A DNA stretch of 64,000 bases from Physcomitrium patens (taxonomy: Eukaryota > Streptophyta > Bryopsida > Funariales > Funariaceae), in assembly GCF_000002425.4 (NCBI RefSeq), contig NC_037271.1, forward strand, positions 3,119,404-3,183,403, read 5' to 3'. The translations under genes and the position numbers were made by a program. Shown here one piece after another: positions 24,419-37,649 of this stretch. A model generated the notes under the pieces. It saw only the letters and a list, made by a program, of their open reading frames with translations, searched no databases and had not been told where the DNA came from. Position 1 is the first letter of the stretch. Each line of letters starts with the position of its first letter.

Positions 24419-25060
24419 CCGTGCTTGGAACCCAGCTCGGATGAGATGAGACCGAGTTCCCGCAACCGAGTTCAATAACCGCTGCCAATACACCGAAACG
24501 AACCGCCACGAAAAATTAGAATAACCTCGAACACTTAAAACCTCATCCCGGAGCCAAGAATACCTAATACCACAAACCCACAACGGAATCCGAAACGCAA
24601 TAAACCCAACATCACAACCTGTACCAAGAGTCGGAAAAAAAACACAGAAAGCCAACCAACCAACCAACCGGATACAGGGAGGGATGCGAAGAGGAAAAGA
24701 AGTGTGAGGAGATGAGAAGGCGGGGAATCTGGCGTCAGGAATATTGTGGGTGGAAGGTGGGGAGGGAGGAGTGGGGGAAAGAAGTGGTGGTGAAGGAGGA
24801 AGAAGAGGGAAATGGAGCTGGTGGTGGAGTCACAGCGGTGCTTGTGCTCGGGAAGGGGCCACGTCTGCAGTTGCAGAAGCATGTGGTGCAACAGCAACAC
24901 CGCACTGGGCTACCACATGAATTTCGCCACCATCACGTTCCACAACCACACTGGTACTACTACTGCTACTACAACGACGACGACGACGACGATGGCTACT
25001 ACTCCACCGCTCGCGCACGACATAATTCATCACCATCGTACCTCTCTTCGCTTTTTTGAG
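24419..25060. other. DET1 5' flank with trinucleotide tracts
   Basis: Upstream side of DET1: probable 5' UTR and promoter. It holds GGA/GAA-rich sequence and a run of ACG/ACT-type triplets at about 24955-25000. These create frames on both strands with runs of Asp, Thr, Ser or Arg; I treat those as low-complexity artefacts. No second gene is supported. Confidence 0.4.
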
Positions 25061-26990
25061 CTTTCAGCATTCCTTCATTGTCGCCAGATTTTGCCAGGTT
25101 CCCCATAAATTCTTCCTCCGTGGTAACTAAAACCTGCTTTGGCCTCCTCCGCCTCCATCACTCCGCGTTGTGGGCTTTACTCGTGATCCCTGTCCCTTGC
25201 TGCCCACCCAAACCCGTGACTCCATGTCTGACTTGCTCATCGTCTTTCTCACTGACGTGTATTTTGGCCATGGGATTCGTTCTTGCAATGTGAGTGAGTA
25301 ACGCCCCATAGCTTTTCCATGTACCAAGCAGCGTGTGAAAAGTACACGCAAGCCTCCTGCTCCGCTTCAAGCCATCACTTGTTGTTAAAGACCAAGTGTC
25401 TAAATTATGCAGACATGGGTATAATTGTAGTTCGGTGATAAGCATGATGTGAAACATTTTTCGAAATTCTGACTTAGGGGGAAAACTGCATGGTAAATGT
25501 TCATGGATGTAAGTAGAAAAAATATTGCGTCACCGTTGCTAACATTCACATAAAAATAAAAATAAAATAAAAAAATAATGCTGAAGAAGGAGAAGAAGAA
25601 GCAAGCGTGTAATCTTGCAATTGCATTCATAAATGATTTTTTTTTTTTTAATGTTTTTCTTGAAGAAGGACGTATTTAAGTTCGCTCGTCAGCCATTCTA
25701 GTTTCAAGCTACGTCTGAAAAACTTTGAATTTGATGAACAGAAAGAGATCTTGATAGGGTCTCTTTTTCCTTTCTGTTTTTATTATTATTATTATTATTA
25801 TGTTTGGTTAATAGTGTCACGTCAGTTATCACTTCTCACGATGAGTGAACAAACATATCCATTCCTGCAGAGCCACAGACTTAGATTGTTGAGCACCGCA
25901 AAGCTGGTCTTCCCGTCACTTCTGAATTTCCCTTACAAAACCTATTGTATCGATCTGCAATGACCTTAAACCACGAAGACAATGGCAGGTTGGTACCAAG
26001 GACTTGGCAGTTCAGATGTCAGCCTAGGAATCCCTATCTTGCCTGAAGATAGAGCTTGCAAGGAGATTATGACTCTCCGATGTTACAAAACACCAAAATA
26101 AAACAAAACAAAACACAACTCGGTGGATCTCTCTCCCCTGAGACAGATGGCGCACACGGAAGCACGAACTCAAACCCACCGAATTCCAAACCACAATCAC
26201 ATACGCGCAATTGATTATATCCAACATCATTGTTCAACTCATGCTTATCCTGATTGATGAATCTCCAAGACAAGAAGAAGAATAAAAAAATGTCACAACC
26301 TAGATACTTTCATCACGAAGAGAGAATTTTCCACCTCATCGTCGACGCTCCCACTGGACGAAGAAATAGTGACACTGGGAACGGGAAAAAAGGCGTTCGG
26401 CCTGCTCTGATGAGCGTGATCTGTTACCCACTTGACATTGGACGACGACGGCCATAAAGTTGGATCTGGTGACTATTTTGCGACAGAACAAAATGCAAAG
26501 CCTGCCAGCCAGCCAGCATGAGGCTCTCCTTCCTTCACCTTTCCTTCCCTTCCCTTCCTTTCCGCCTTGCCTTCTCTCTACCGTTTGTAGCAATTGCTGA
26601 GTGGGTCCTGCTGCTTAAGCTCCTGCATCACCAGCCACCAACGAGACGCGGGGAACTGATGTAGGCATCGGCGGTGGCCCCACAAAGCGGAGATACCGAG
26701 GTGACCACCCACCGCCCTTTTTTTCTCTACCTCTCTCTCTTTCACTGTTTCGAGTGTGTGTGTAAAATATATGTATTTTTATTTATATTTATGTGTGTGT
26801 ATGTCCGCTTCTGTGGGTTTATTGCCCTTCATCCATAAAATCGGTGCTTCATCCCTTCTTCACATCCTCCAAGGGCCACTCCCTTGAATACATTTCTATA
26901 TGTTGTTGTTGCATGTCATTAGTGATAATAGAAATTGTTGTGATTGTAATAATAATACAAGGTAACTGAAATGAACCATTCATGTATTCA
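25061..26990. other. gene-island spacer, no gene seen
   Basis: Mixed-composition DNA with a (TAT)n run at 25780-25802, CT-rich stretches near 26520-26580, and a TG/TA-rich stretch near 26755-26805. Only short frames without domain landmarks occur. The composition drops to AT-rich repeat DNA from about 26990. Confidence 0.4.
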
Positions 26991-28599
26991 TGAAAAAAAA
27001 TAAAAAAATAAAAATCCTTAATTTCATTACTAAAGCCACTTAAACTTAAAAGTCAAACAATTGAATTGCGAGGAGAGGCTACTTATTTGACAAATATAGA
27101 TTGTTATATATATTTTTTAATTGTTTTGGAATAATGGCATATCCATTAAATGACCATACTTTGTAAACTAAAACTTATTCAAATTCTTGCACCAAAGTCT
27201 TATCCATTAAAAGGACAATAGAAAGTAATATATACATTGATCTTCATATACATTGCAATAGATTTTATAATATACAATTATATTAGAAATCTTAGTAGTC
27301 TTTAGGTTAATAAAAATTCCTCATAAGTTGCAACATTGGTTAAAGAATTGAAATCCTTTAAAATTTGAGTTGTTAACTAAACTATTCTAAACATTGAGAA
27401 CTTGAAAATTGATACCAAATTAGTAGTTTTATAAATCTAATTCAATTACTTGATGCAATATTAAATTACAAAATTATTATTGATTGATTGATTGAAAAAA
27501 AAAACTTTAGTTTTTATGTAGTATAAATAAGATGAATTGATATATTAAAAAGACAAAAAATTGATGCATGTAGAATAAGGATTGATAAAGAAGTGAAGAT
27601 GGCATAATGAGTAAGGATGTATGCATATTATAGAGAGTATTATTATATTCTGTTTTATTGCTCACTAAACAAATAACAACAAAACCAATAAGTCAAATTA
27701 CACACCACAATCAAATAATTCATTTACACATATTATGCACCAAATAAGAATCAAATCTATAACTTTATGCTTAAGAAATAGATGCTCTATCCATTTAGTA
27801 GAATAATCCATTGGAATTAAAAGTAAAAGTGAAAATAATGCATATGGACACCAAAATTGAATATTTTCTTCATAAAAATTAAGAAATAGATAATTTGCTA
27901 TGAAATACTGCAAAAAGATGTAATTTTCTTCTTAAGGGCTATTCCTAAGGATTTGTACCTATGTTAAGATATGGAGTTGTTGTTTTGAAGTGTGACAAAT
28001 TCTTCATCCAACTTTTGTTTGTGTTGATTGTATGTTCATATTGTGGTCATCTTGTTCTAGCCTATTACTCCACTCTTGCTTAGTTTGGTAGGAATTATTA
28101 ATTAATCTAAAGAAATCATTGTTGGTGATGTCTATAGCCACCATATTAGCATATATAAGAAGTTACAAGTTTAGTGTGATATTGAGATAATGACAACATG
28201 TATATCATAGTCACTTGTAACTAGAATGATAAGATTTTTGTTGAGGTGCTCAATGTGATTCTATTCTTTGCTATTTGTGTTGATAATTGTTCATTTTCTA
28301 TATCCGCAAAGAGCTATTGAATGCAATGATCTAAAGTCTTGTTTTATGTTGGTATCCATATTGTCTACATGTTCTAAACTTGAATTGGATTTGTTGGAGT
28401 TGGTGTAAAGTGGAGGAATTAATTTTCAAGCAAGTATCAAGTAGTGTTTCAATTGCAAAAATTGCTACCACCATCCATATTTTATTAAAGGTGCAATTCT
28501 TTGAGACTTGTTGCTTTGGTGTTCTTTTGTTCTTTTGTATATCTCTCGAAGCCTCCATTCCTATTTGTATCATAATTTTTCATGCTTTATACAACATCA
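26991..28599. other. AT-rich repeat-like DNA, unassigned
   Basis: AT-rich sequence with frames up to about 80 codons that match nothing I know. The right part probably belongs to the decayed gypsy element whose gag remnant follows. Confidence 0.35.
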
Positions 28600-29337
28600 T
28601 CCCAATATAGTATTGTGTGCACACTTATTACATAAAAGATATCAAAGAATGAATGTTGAAAAAAGTAACCATGGTTTATTCTTTGAGATCGTAACTGTTG
28701 ATATGAGATCAATTAGTGTGATGGTATTTATAGTACTAATATCCTTCAATGCTACCTTTCTATCTTTTCAAAAAATAATACCTTGTTACGTCATTTCATT
28801 AAACTCACCACAATCTTTTCAAGAATGAAAATCATCATTACACCAAATACATCTTTGCACATATCCTTGCTGAAAAGTAGCCTTAGAATTTGTTGTAGAA
28901 GTCTTTTCTTCAAGCTTTAAAATTTTAATTTGAAGATTTCATATTCCATGTATAATCTTCTCAAGTTCCATGTCTTCTTTTTTTGATGTAAGTATTCGAG
29001 GTTGAATAATAGGTACTTTTGATCATGAAGTAGATACTTGAGTTTTAGGTACTTGTCCAATTCTTTGAATTCCAATCCTATGCTTTCTTCTTTTCCTCTT
29101 TATGAGTAATCCTACAATATCTTCAATTTTTTTCTATTTTGTTGTCAATCCTTTATGTTCTTTCTTATCTTAAAGAAGAATTTTTAAATTCTCTTGCAAT
29201 TCTCCATCAATTGCTCAAAGAAAAAATTTAAGCTTATTTGGCTTCATAATTAATTTTTCTATCTTTAATAATCAAAAATATTTCCTTTTAAATTCCTTCA
29301 AAAGATTCATAGCTTGCATATTCTTGTTAGGCCACTC
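28600..29337 (-). pseudogene. decayed Ty3/gypsy gag remnant with zinc knuckle
   Basis: On the minus strand a broken frame reads a helical, Lys/Glu-rich gag-like stretch (29340-28900), then CIWCNDDFHS with a stop, then KDCGEFNE near 28840. This is a CX2C..H..C zinc knuckle followed by 'C.EF.ea...g.v.F', typical of one gypsy gag class. Stops and frameshifts are many. Its upstream side is cut by the LTR that starts at 29338, so element B inserted into or next to it. Confidence 0.5.
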
Positions 29338-29785
29338 TGAAACAAGATTGGTCTATCTCAAATGTCTAAGACCTTTTTAATCCATAGTAATATAAAACCT
29401 CATTATAAGATAGGACAAATTGGACTAGTACAAAATTGAGTAAAGCTAAATAGAATGAAATATGGAAGACAAAATTGAGCAAACAAAATTAAAACAAAAC
29501 AAAACAAAACAAAATAAAAAGATACAAAATCCAATTATATTAAGAAAAAAAGTCCAAAGCCATACCTGACTAGATACTCCAAAAGGCCTTGGCAAGTCCT
29601 ATTTATACTTCGTTCTACCACCTTGGACTTTCTAGAATGTTTATAGGTAGTAGATTCTACTTAAATGATTGCCCTAAATTCTTTTTAGAATGTTCTATGG
29701 TAGATCCTACCTAATCGACTAATCTAATCCCAATTCTAGAAACTTCCATGGTTTTAACTATCTATTTCTATGTGTCAATAATACA

Positions 29786-30350
29786 AATATCTTATCTATA
29801 CCTTATTATAATTAATTTTCCTCTCCTAATACGGAACGTCCATGTTTCACTCCCAATGGTATCTTTGAATTGTCTCTTGGCAATAGATAAGGTTTTGTGT
29901 AGGCTCCTTTGTTCCATTGTGGATGGAATAACCTTTCTAAAGAACTTTGTGCTAAAGTTGTGGATGTCTACTACTACGACGAAAGTAGCGATGCTCTAAA
30001 ATGCTCTCATCTTCATATTCTTATTGGTCACCAACTACAATTGGTGGTGGTGGTGGTTGATGTCAATCCGGAAAGTGTTTTGGCTTGGTATGAAATTCCT
30101 TCAATTACAAAATATGGAAGACTAAATGGACCTGAATATGTGGCAGAAGTTCAAGGCAGTATGCAATATCAGAAATCACTACAGAAATGTGAAAACGTCC
30201 AAGCTACCAAAGTGTTAGTTTATAGATTTGAATTGATGTAGCAAGTGGCAAGTTGGCATTGGAGAGTAATACTTGATTACCCTCTTAGAAGGTCTTGTGT
30301 TGCTGATGGTTATCTATATACTTCTTTTATTAATTTTGTGTAGTAAGGAG
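29786..30350 (+). other. island of unfamiliar, less AT-rich sequence inside element B
   Basis: A 110-codon frame (29909-30241) starts MFHCGWNNLSKELCAKVVDV and contains a (GGT)n-derived valine run and SVLAWYEIPS. The composition is less AT-rich than the flanks, and the sequence resembles no gypsy domain on either strand. It could be a captured host-gene fragment or part of another element. I do not recognise the protein. Confidence 0.3.
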
Positions 30351-30479
30351 GTGATGTTGTGCCTCTTGTAAGATTGTTGTAAACCATAATATAAATTCTT
30401 CTGTAGTCGGATTGTTGGTGTCAATGAGACAATAGAAATTTTTTGGCATAATCAGGTCTTGATCGATATTTCAAAAAAA

Positions 30480-31430
30480 TAGTAAAAGACTGATATTTGC
30501 TTGAATTTTAGGATTTATCATCTAATTGGTATGTGTGATCTTCTTCAAATATTTTGTGCTTATTGCTAACTTTATTTTTATAAGATATACAAAGTTTGAA
30601 TCAAAATCAATAGTTTAATCATTTATTATTGAATTTTTAATCTACTATAAGATTATTAAGAGTTTTATTTAAGATTTAGGATTTGATTAAAGATTAATTA
30701 GGATTTATTTAGGATCTAAGATTTAGTTAGGATTTGATTAAAATTTAGGATTTTTTAAATATTTTATTAGGATTTAGAATTTTGTTTGGATTTAATTAAG
30801 ATTTAACAAAGATTTAATTAAAATTTAGGATTTTATTTGGATTTGATTAAGATTTAATTAATATTTGATTAGAATTTGACTAATTTTTGTCTAAGATTTG
30901 TTTAGGATTTGATTAAAATTTATTAAGATTGATCTAAGATTTATGATTTTATTAGAATTTCATTAAAGATTAACCTAGGACTTGAATTAGGATTTGATTA
31001 AGGTTTAATTAGGGTTTTAATTAGGATTAAATTATATTTTTTAAAGTTTTATTTAAGATTTATTTGGATTTATTTAATATTTATTTAAGAGATTTTTATT
31101 TTTTTTAGAATTCTTTATTATTTCTTTAAAATATTTTATTTTTAGTATTTTTTAAAGATTATTGTTCTTTCTTTAAGGATCTATTTTTATATTTTTAATT
31201 TTTTTTTGTTATTTAGAACTTCTTTGAATTTCTCTTATAATTTCTTTTGTAATTTCTTTTAAATTTATTTTAAATTAGATAAAATATAATTAGGATGATT
31301 CAGATTTATTTAAAATTTATTTAAAATTCTATTAGACTCAATAGGATTGTTGTTATATTTTTACTTATCTTCTACAACTATGTGTCTAGTGCATTTTCAA
31401 GCATGAACACTTGTAATACAACACCACTGA
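30480..31430 (+). mobile_element. decayed LTR-like block with 'aggattta' units
   Basis: 30640-31080 is built of degenerate ggatttaat/aggattt units, the reverse complement of those at 47380-47890. The right end (31362-31426) carries a diverged form of the end motif found in the other LTRs of this family (cttctacaa...gtgcattttcaagca...acaacacc). It is probably a solo LTR inserted in B; the left edge is not clear. Confidence 0.4.
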
Positions 31431-32059
31431 AAATAACACTATTAGCAAGCTTAGTGCAGCAAGCTAGCCTGATATTTATAAAAATAAAATCTAGAAAATT
31501 AATAGATTACATTGTAAGCCTCAGCTATCATTATTGTGTGATAACATGATTATATGGTATAAAAAAAATATGGATGTTATTATAGAATAGCCTAATAGAA
31601 ACATATAATTAAAAAATAAAGATAAAAAATATGAAGATAGTAATTTTTTTAGTTTTAATGGCGTTTTATTATAAAAGAGATTCTATTTACTTTGTAAGAC
31701 TATAAATAAGCCAAATTCAAATAAATTAGATAAATAATTAATATATATATATATATATTTAAAAAAATTAAAAATAGGTTTTAGTAAAAATTATTTTAAA
31801 ATATAAAAAATTGATATTTAGACAAGAGTGGTTGAGAATCAAGGTTAAAATTAAACCACAATGCACAAAATTGCTCACCTATAGTGATTTTGACATTTTT
31901 TGATTGATTGGAGAGTAGAATTTGAGAATAGATAGCAAAGAGATGTTTTAAGCATTAACTTCAAGTGATTTGAGTACGTAACAACTTTTCCAAGGCTTTG
32001 CAAAGTTGGAGTTGTTTTTTGATTGACTTTGAATTTCAAAAAATTCAAAGCGCTAATAC

Positions 32060-33870
32060 TTTAGATAGTTGTATAAGATTTTAAAATGATCTATTGATGA
32101 AATTTTGTGATTAAATGGTCAAAGAAGATCCATATAAATATTGAAATATTAATATTGAAGCATAATACAATAAAAAAAAAATTGCTTCAAGAGTTGATTC
32201 ACAAAGACAACAATTATGATGTTATTGTGAGTCATTTGTGGCAAACATATAATGAGATCTATGGTCACCTGCTTCCATTGTACCATAGATAATGGAATTG
32301 GCTACAATAGTTAAAAAAATATTATATTGCATGCTTTATTATATTGACATGACTTGTAAGAGTGTACAAAATTTTGAAATTATAATCCAAATCTATTCAA
32401 AACCATGTCCTTAAGATTTGTTCTAAAGTCTTTTCACGCCTTAAATGTCTTTCTTGAAGTATACTTATTCAAAGTATAATATTATTAGGTATATAAATCT
32501 ACTTCTAAAAATAGATTAAGCCATCAATAAAATAATAATCTTAATATTATACATTATTCACCTTCAACCAAATAGTGATCATCTTGAAATAAATATTTTG
32601 ATGCATAGCTTTCTTCCATTCCTCTCCTTTGATTACATTTGAAATGATATTAGTAATGGTAGCAACTTTTGCATTATCCTCCAATTCAAACTTCAAATTT
32701 AGTCTTTGAAATAAGGTGATTGGCATGGTATATTGTCACCTTTACTTATATTCAAGGTGAATATTAAAGAGATATAATTATTCTTTCCAATGATGATGTC
32801 ATAATTTCATATTTTTTAAATTCAAATTATATAGCAAATGTGACTAGTCAGCCCAAAGAATTACTAGTTTTCTCAATAAATAATATTATTACACCTTTAT
32901 GATATGTATAATTGTTATTGGCTCTTGATCACTTACAAAATAATAAATGATCTATTCTTTTGAGGTTGTTTAATTGAAATGCTACAAATTGAAGGTCCCT
33001 ATTAAAGACTTATTGAAGAATCGCATCAATAGCAAAGTCAAAAGTATTAATATCAATTGTATAAGAAAGATTGAATTCATACAATTGTAGTATTGAAGCA
33101 ATAATGAATGTCTCTTTCAACTTATCAAAAGTACTTTGTTACTTTAATTTCCATTCAAATAGAGCACGCTTCTCCAACAAGCTTGTTAGTAAGGTAACAA
33201 TGTATGTAAATAGTTGAACAAAACAATAATAATATCTAATAAGCTTAAGAATGAGTAGACTTCAAAATTATCTTTGGGAGTTGGCCAATCCTCTATTACT
33301 TTCACTTTATTCTACTTCATGCACATGTCTTTGAAGGACACTATATTTTCTAAAAAGGTGACATTTAACTTCCAAAGTTTACACTTTGATTGCTTGTAAT
33401 AGAAGCGACTATCTCATAGCGGATACAATATTTGTGGTAGATGTTGTTTATGCTTTATATGGATTTTATTTTAAATTAAGATATTATTAATAAAAAAAAC
33501 TATATACTTGTCAAAAGGTCCCAAAATACTCTATTTATGTGATCCATAAAAGAAGCTAAAATATTGATGAAACCAAAAGGTAAAACAAGCCATTCAAAAT
33601 ATCCATGGTGCATACAAAATGTCGTCCATTTTATATCATCTTTTATAATAGGTATTTGCCAATAGCCACTTTAAAGGTCCAATTTCCTAAAAATTGTTTC
33701 ATCTCAAAGTTGATCAAGAAGATTATCCATATATAGAAGTGGATATGCATTCTTGATAATCTACTTATTAAAGCCTTGATAGTTGATTCAAAGCCAAAGC
33801 CTACTATCTTTTTTAGGTACAAAGAATATAAGTACTCCCTATGATAATGTGCTTTTTCAAATGAGGCCAT
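32060..33870 (-). pseudogene. element B RT, RNase H and integrase remnant
   Basis: The RT start is seen at 33870-33643: YSLYLKK...F.STIKALI corresponds to 'vPKKDG..R.CvDYRaLNK', and NWTFKVAIGKYLL to the 'lDLrsGYhQipi' region. An RNase H start (IDINTFDFAIDAILQ) is near 33020-32980. The integrase core start QPLPIPLSMVQWKQVTIDLI is near 32320-32260, carrying the first catalytic aspartate in a 'vtmDfI' context. Stops and frameshifts break every domain. Confidence 0.55.
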
Positions 33871-34159
33871 TCTTTAAGAATTTATCCTTTGTTTTTTGTA
33901 GCTCTTCAAATTCATTAAGTACTAAGTAATAAATTAGTTGACTTATTGATTTGACTCCAAGCAATAGTTCTATTTGAAAGAAGGCATTTTAATCAAGTGG
34001 CATGCCACTAGATAAGCCAATTAGAAAGATATCTTGATATTTATGTATGATTTACTTTGTCCATTCTACTCTTTTAATTATCTTTTCCACTACTAAGATA
34101 AAATTTGGAACCACCATACATATTCATTACTTATGTTGTATTTACTTCTTTATAAAAGT

Positions 34160-35500
34160 CATTTTTATAAATAAGTCCTTACCTACAAATTATTTTGCTA
34201 CCTTATTTAATCCAAAGGTATAAAGAGTCACTTTGCATCCATCATCTTTGATAAAAATTATCTTTGCTAATCAATCAACTTGCTTATTTTCCACCTTGAG
34301 CTGTAGCATACCAAAAATAATGTTATATTTGAGCTTTGTTATCTTAAACTTTTCCCTCAAGGCATAAATGTCACTCAACTTCAAGATTTTTTCTTCACAT
34401 ATCTCACTCAATACATTTTCTTTGTCATCTCCTAGACATATACTATTTCCTTTGATTATCTTGGTTTTAATCCCAAGTTAGTCAATAATCCTAATTCAGA
34501 TGTAATTTTTTATAGAGTTGTAATTCACAACTATTCGACATAAATTTCTTCTTAGATGACTTATTAGACACACTAATCAATCCTTCTAATAGTTTTTTAA
34601 GGCTATGCTATTTGTCTCTAAGAGACATCATCTATCTCTAATACTAGCATTTGGTGCCTTTACTAGAAAGCTCTATTTTCTTGCTCTATTTTTTTATCAA
34701 TTAGATGAATATTGAAATTATAAATCTACCTTGATTTTTTGGTGCTTAAATTTTGATTATTTCAACAATCTCCAATTTGTAGCTTGACTCTTAACAATAG
34801 AAACACAATTATTTTTATATTAATATTTTTTATCTTTGTGATATTAGTGGTCTTTGCAATACATCTATTTCCATTTGGCATTGATTTTTGTGCCATAATA
34901 TTAAATAGCAACATATGACTTTTCGTTATAAGTTGTACTCCATAATCTGTAAAATCTATAGCATTGATTCTTTCTACAATCTTAACTACCTCTTCAAATG
35001 TTTGTAGATTCTTTAATTCTATATCATGCTAAATTATAGGTTTTAATCTTCATATAAAATAATCTAATATCTCCACCTCTAAAATATTATCAATTTGGAG
35101 ACATAAGAATTTGAATTGGAAGATATAAACTTGCACTGACTTAAATTGTGTAAAGTTAGCCTACTGATTGCATGCTAATTTCTTCACATTGATGGCCTAA
35201 AATTGACTCCTAAGTTTAGTCTCAAACTCCTCTCAATCACAAAATCTACCTTAAGCTCTATAATTTTGAGCTCGATATTGCTATCAAATGGTTGCCACAT
35301 CTCTCAAATAATTGGCTATACACATAATTCTTTTGGTGGTATTTATTCCAAATAATTAGAGGTATTATCATATGTTGAAGAGCCATTGGCATATATCTTC
35401 TTGCCTTAAAGTTCTAAAATATGTATTGGGCTCGTTTAATTTTAGCCTAACAGATGTCAACTCTCTTATCTTAAAGGCTTTTATTTGTCCTTGTAGAGTA
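34160..35500 (-). pseudogene. element B gag and protease remnant
   Basis: Position and sequence match the gag-protease part of element C (45960-47120) in inverted orientation, for example the zinc-finger region around 34740-34800. No open frame survives. The assignment rests on similarity to C and on distance from the LTR. Confidence 0.4.
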
Positions 35501-37649
35501 GCTATCTAGTCTAAGAGATGTTATATTTGAGCCTCTATTTAGGATGGCTCTACCATATCTCCCATGGTATAATTTTCATACAAGACTCTGCTACCATAGT
35601 GCATTCTTTTTTTTCAATTGACTTCTTAAGAGTAGCTTGTGGTAGTCTCAAAATAATACTTGATGTAATCACAACAACTAACCTCCAATTAGATGGTAGC
35701 TATCAACAAACTATCAAATATAAATTAACACTTGTTCTAATACCAATAAAATAGCACTTAATTTTCTCTAAGATCTAAAATCCATCCAATCTACTACAAT
35801 ATAAATTCTATTACAACATAGGACAAAAAAAACTAAAATAAAATTCAACAAAACTAAACAAAAAATAAGAATAAAAGATAGAATAGAAAAAAAGAGAATA
35901 AAATAAAATAAAATAGAAAAAAATACAAATCAAACTTGAATAAGAAAAATGAATCAAAGCCATATTTAATTAAATATTTAAATGGTATCGGCCAATTCTA
36001 TTTATACTTTGTCCAACCATCTTAGAACTTTCTAGAATGTCCCTAATAGTAGATTCCATCAGAATAACTCTCCTTTCTAAAAGGTTTTAGAAGTAGGCTC
36101 CATCAAAATAATTGCTTTAAGCTCTTCTAGAATGTTTTTTGGTGGATTTTACATAGACTATCAACCTAGCTCCAATTCTAAAAACTTTTAGAAATTCTCC
36201 AAAAATGGCTTTAACTACCAATTTTTTTTGTATCAACAATAAGAATGTCATGTTATAATTAAGATTATTAAAAAATATTTAAAGTTTTATTTAAGATTTT
36301 ATTTGATTTGGTAGGATTTTATCATTGCATTCTACTTTCTTTCTAAAATTAGATTGACATGGTTGATACTAGGATCAAATTAAAGGTAGAATTGGGCTAA
36401 AAAATCCTTAGGATAAACTAGATTGATACCTGCAAGTCGACCATTTGTGAGACAACATTGAAATTAGACCTCTAGTCACTAAAACAACCGCTGAGGGCAA
36501 GTTAAGGATTCATTCAAAGATTGAAAGATAGGATTTGAGAGCTAGCTTGAAGTTCTTTCTAAAAAAATAAGGTTTATTTTTGGAGGGTTTTTGAAGACCT
36601 AGCAATTGTTATTCGAAGTTAGGATTTATATCAGTGATTTGGGTTTTATATAATATAATTAGGGCTAGAAATTTTGGTTAGTTCGTACAATTGGAGTAAC
36701 ATCTACGGTTGAAAATTTGATATTATTTGGATTATTAGATTTACTAAGTATATACAAAATTTTGTGATAATCTAACAGCATGGTTTAGAGATATCTAGTT
36801 TTTAGCACAAGAGGGTTCTCGAAGGTGGCAGTTTGATGTTGGGTAGGGTTTCTATGATATCTAAAGATTTATCAATCGGATTAAGGTGAAAATTGGCATA
36901 GTTTTGAAGGACTTGAAGATCAAGTTACACACTAATTTTGAGACAAATTTAACAATTGAAAAAGGAGAAATCACTACTGGGATTTTTGCTTCACTTTTTA
37001 AGTTGGTGGCTAAGTGACATGAGTGCAATTTTTGAAAGTTTTCTCACAATCTTTAAGTTGGATTGGGCTAAAATATCTTGAGCATATAGAAGACTTACAT
37101 TGACAATTGTATGCAAAATTCCACATCAAGTGGATGGTTGGATTGGATGTTATAGCTTGTTAAAGCTCATTGATTATGATTGGGGCTTATAAGAAAAATC
37201 TAAATTGCTTAAATATGAAAGTAACAAGGTAATTGGGATTTATGTATGATTAAGACTACTAAGAAGAGTGTTTTTAGGACTTTTGAATTGAAATTTAGAT
37301 TATATTCTTCTCGTATGGATAAAATCTATTAGGGTTTCTTGGCTACTTGTAAAACACAATCTCATCTTCCACAGCTAGGTGCCCGGTGCATTCTTGAGCA
37401 AGACAACACGTAATATGAAAATGCATTTTCAAATAAGAATACATATAATATGACACTGCAATCCATAGATCTAAGATATGTAATTGTGCTTTATTTTTTT
37501 GTCCTTGAAAATAATTATCCTTCAAAATAAAATAGGTTGTTCTTAAATTTGAACTCAAAAGTATTATAAGACTAAAAAGATTTTTTTTTAATATTATAAA
37601 TAAGAGAATTAGAGGACATTCTTGCTTGAGAAAGGTTGAGTCAATAATT

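Larger units (their letters stand above)
29338..36242 (-). mobile_element. Ty3/gypsy element B, decayed, with LTRs
   Basis: Direct repeats mark the ends: 3' LTR 29338-29785 and 5' LTR about 35747-36242. Both share ctatttatac-tt, ttctagaatgt and gtagatt blocks. Immediately inside the 5' LTR, on minus, TTGGTATTAGAAC resembles the initiator-Met primer site. Internal order on minus is gag (about 35480-34700), protease region, RT (33870-33100), RNase H and integrase (to about 32060). It is the inverted relative of element C: the tract around 35500-35760 matches 45580-45820 read in the other direction. The region 29786-31430 between 3' LTR and integrase is replaced by unrelated sequence and an LTR-like block. 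Confidence 0.65.

Noticed and set aside
24712..25108. Two overlapping + frames upstream of DET1 with Asp or Thr runs
   Set aside because: The coding impression comes from an ACG/ACT triplet tract; no conserved domain, and the region fits the DET1 5' flank.
35518..35754. 78-codon + frame resembling the 69-codon minus frame at 45602-45811
   Set aside because: Shadow frames on the non-coding strand of homologous leader/gag regions of elements B and C; their similarity reflects the repeat, not a gene.
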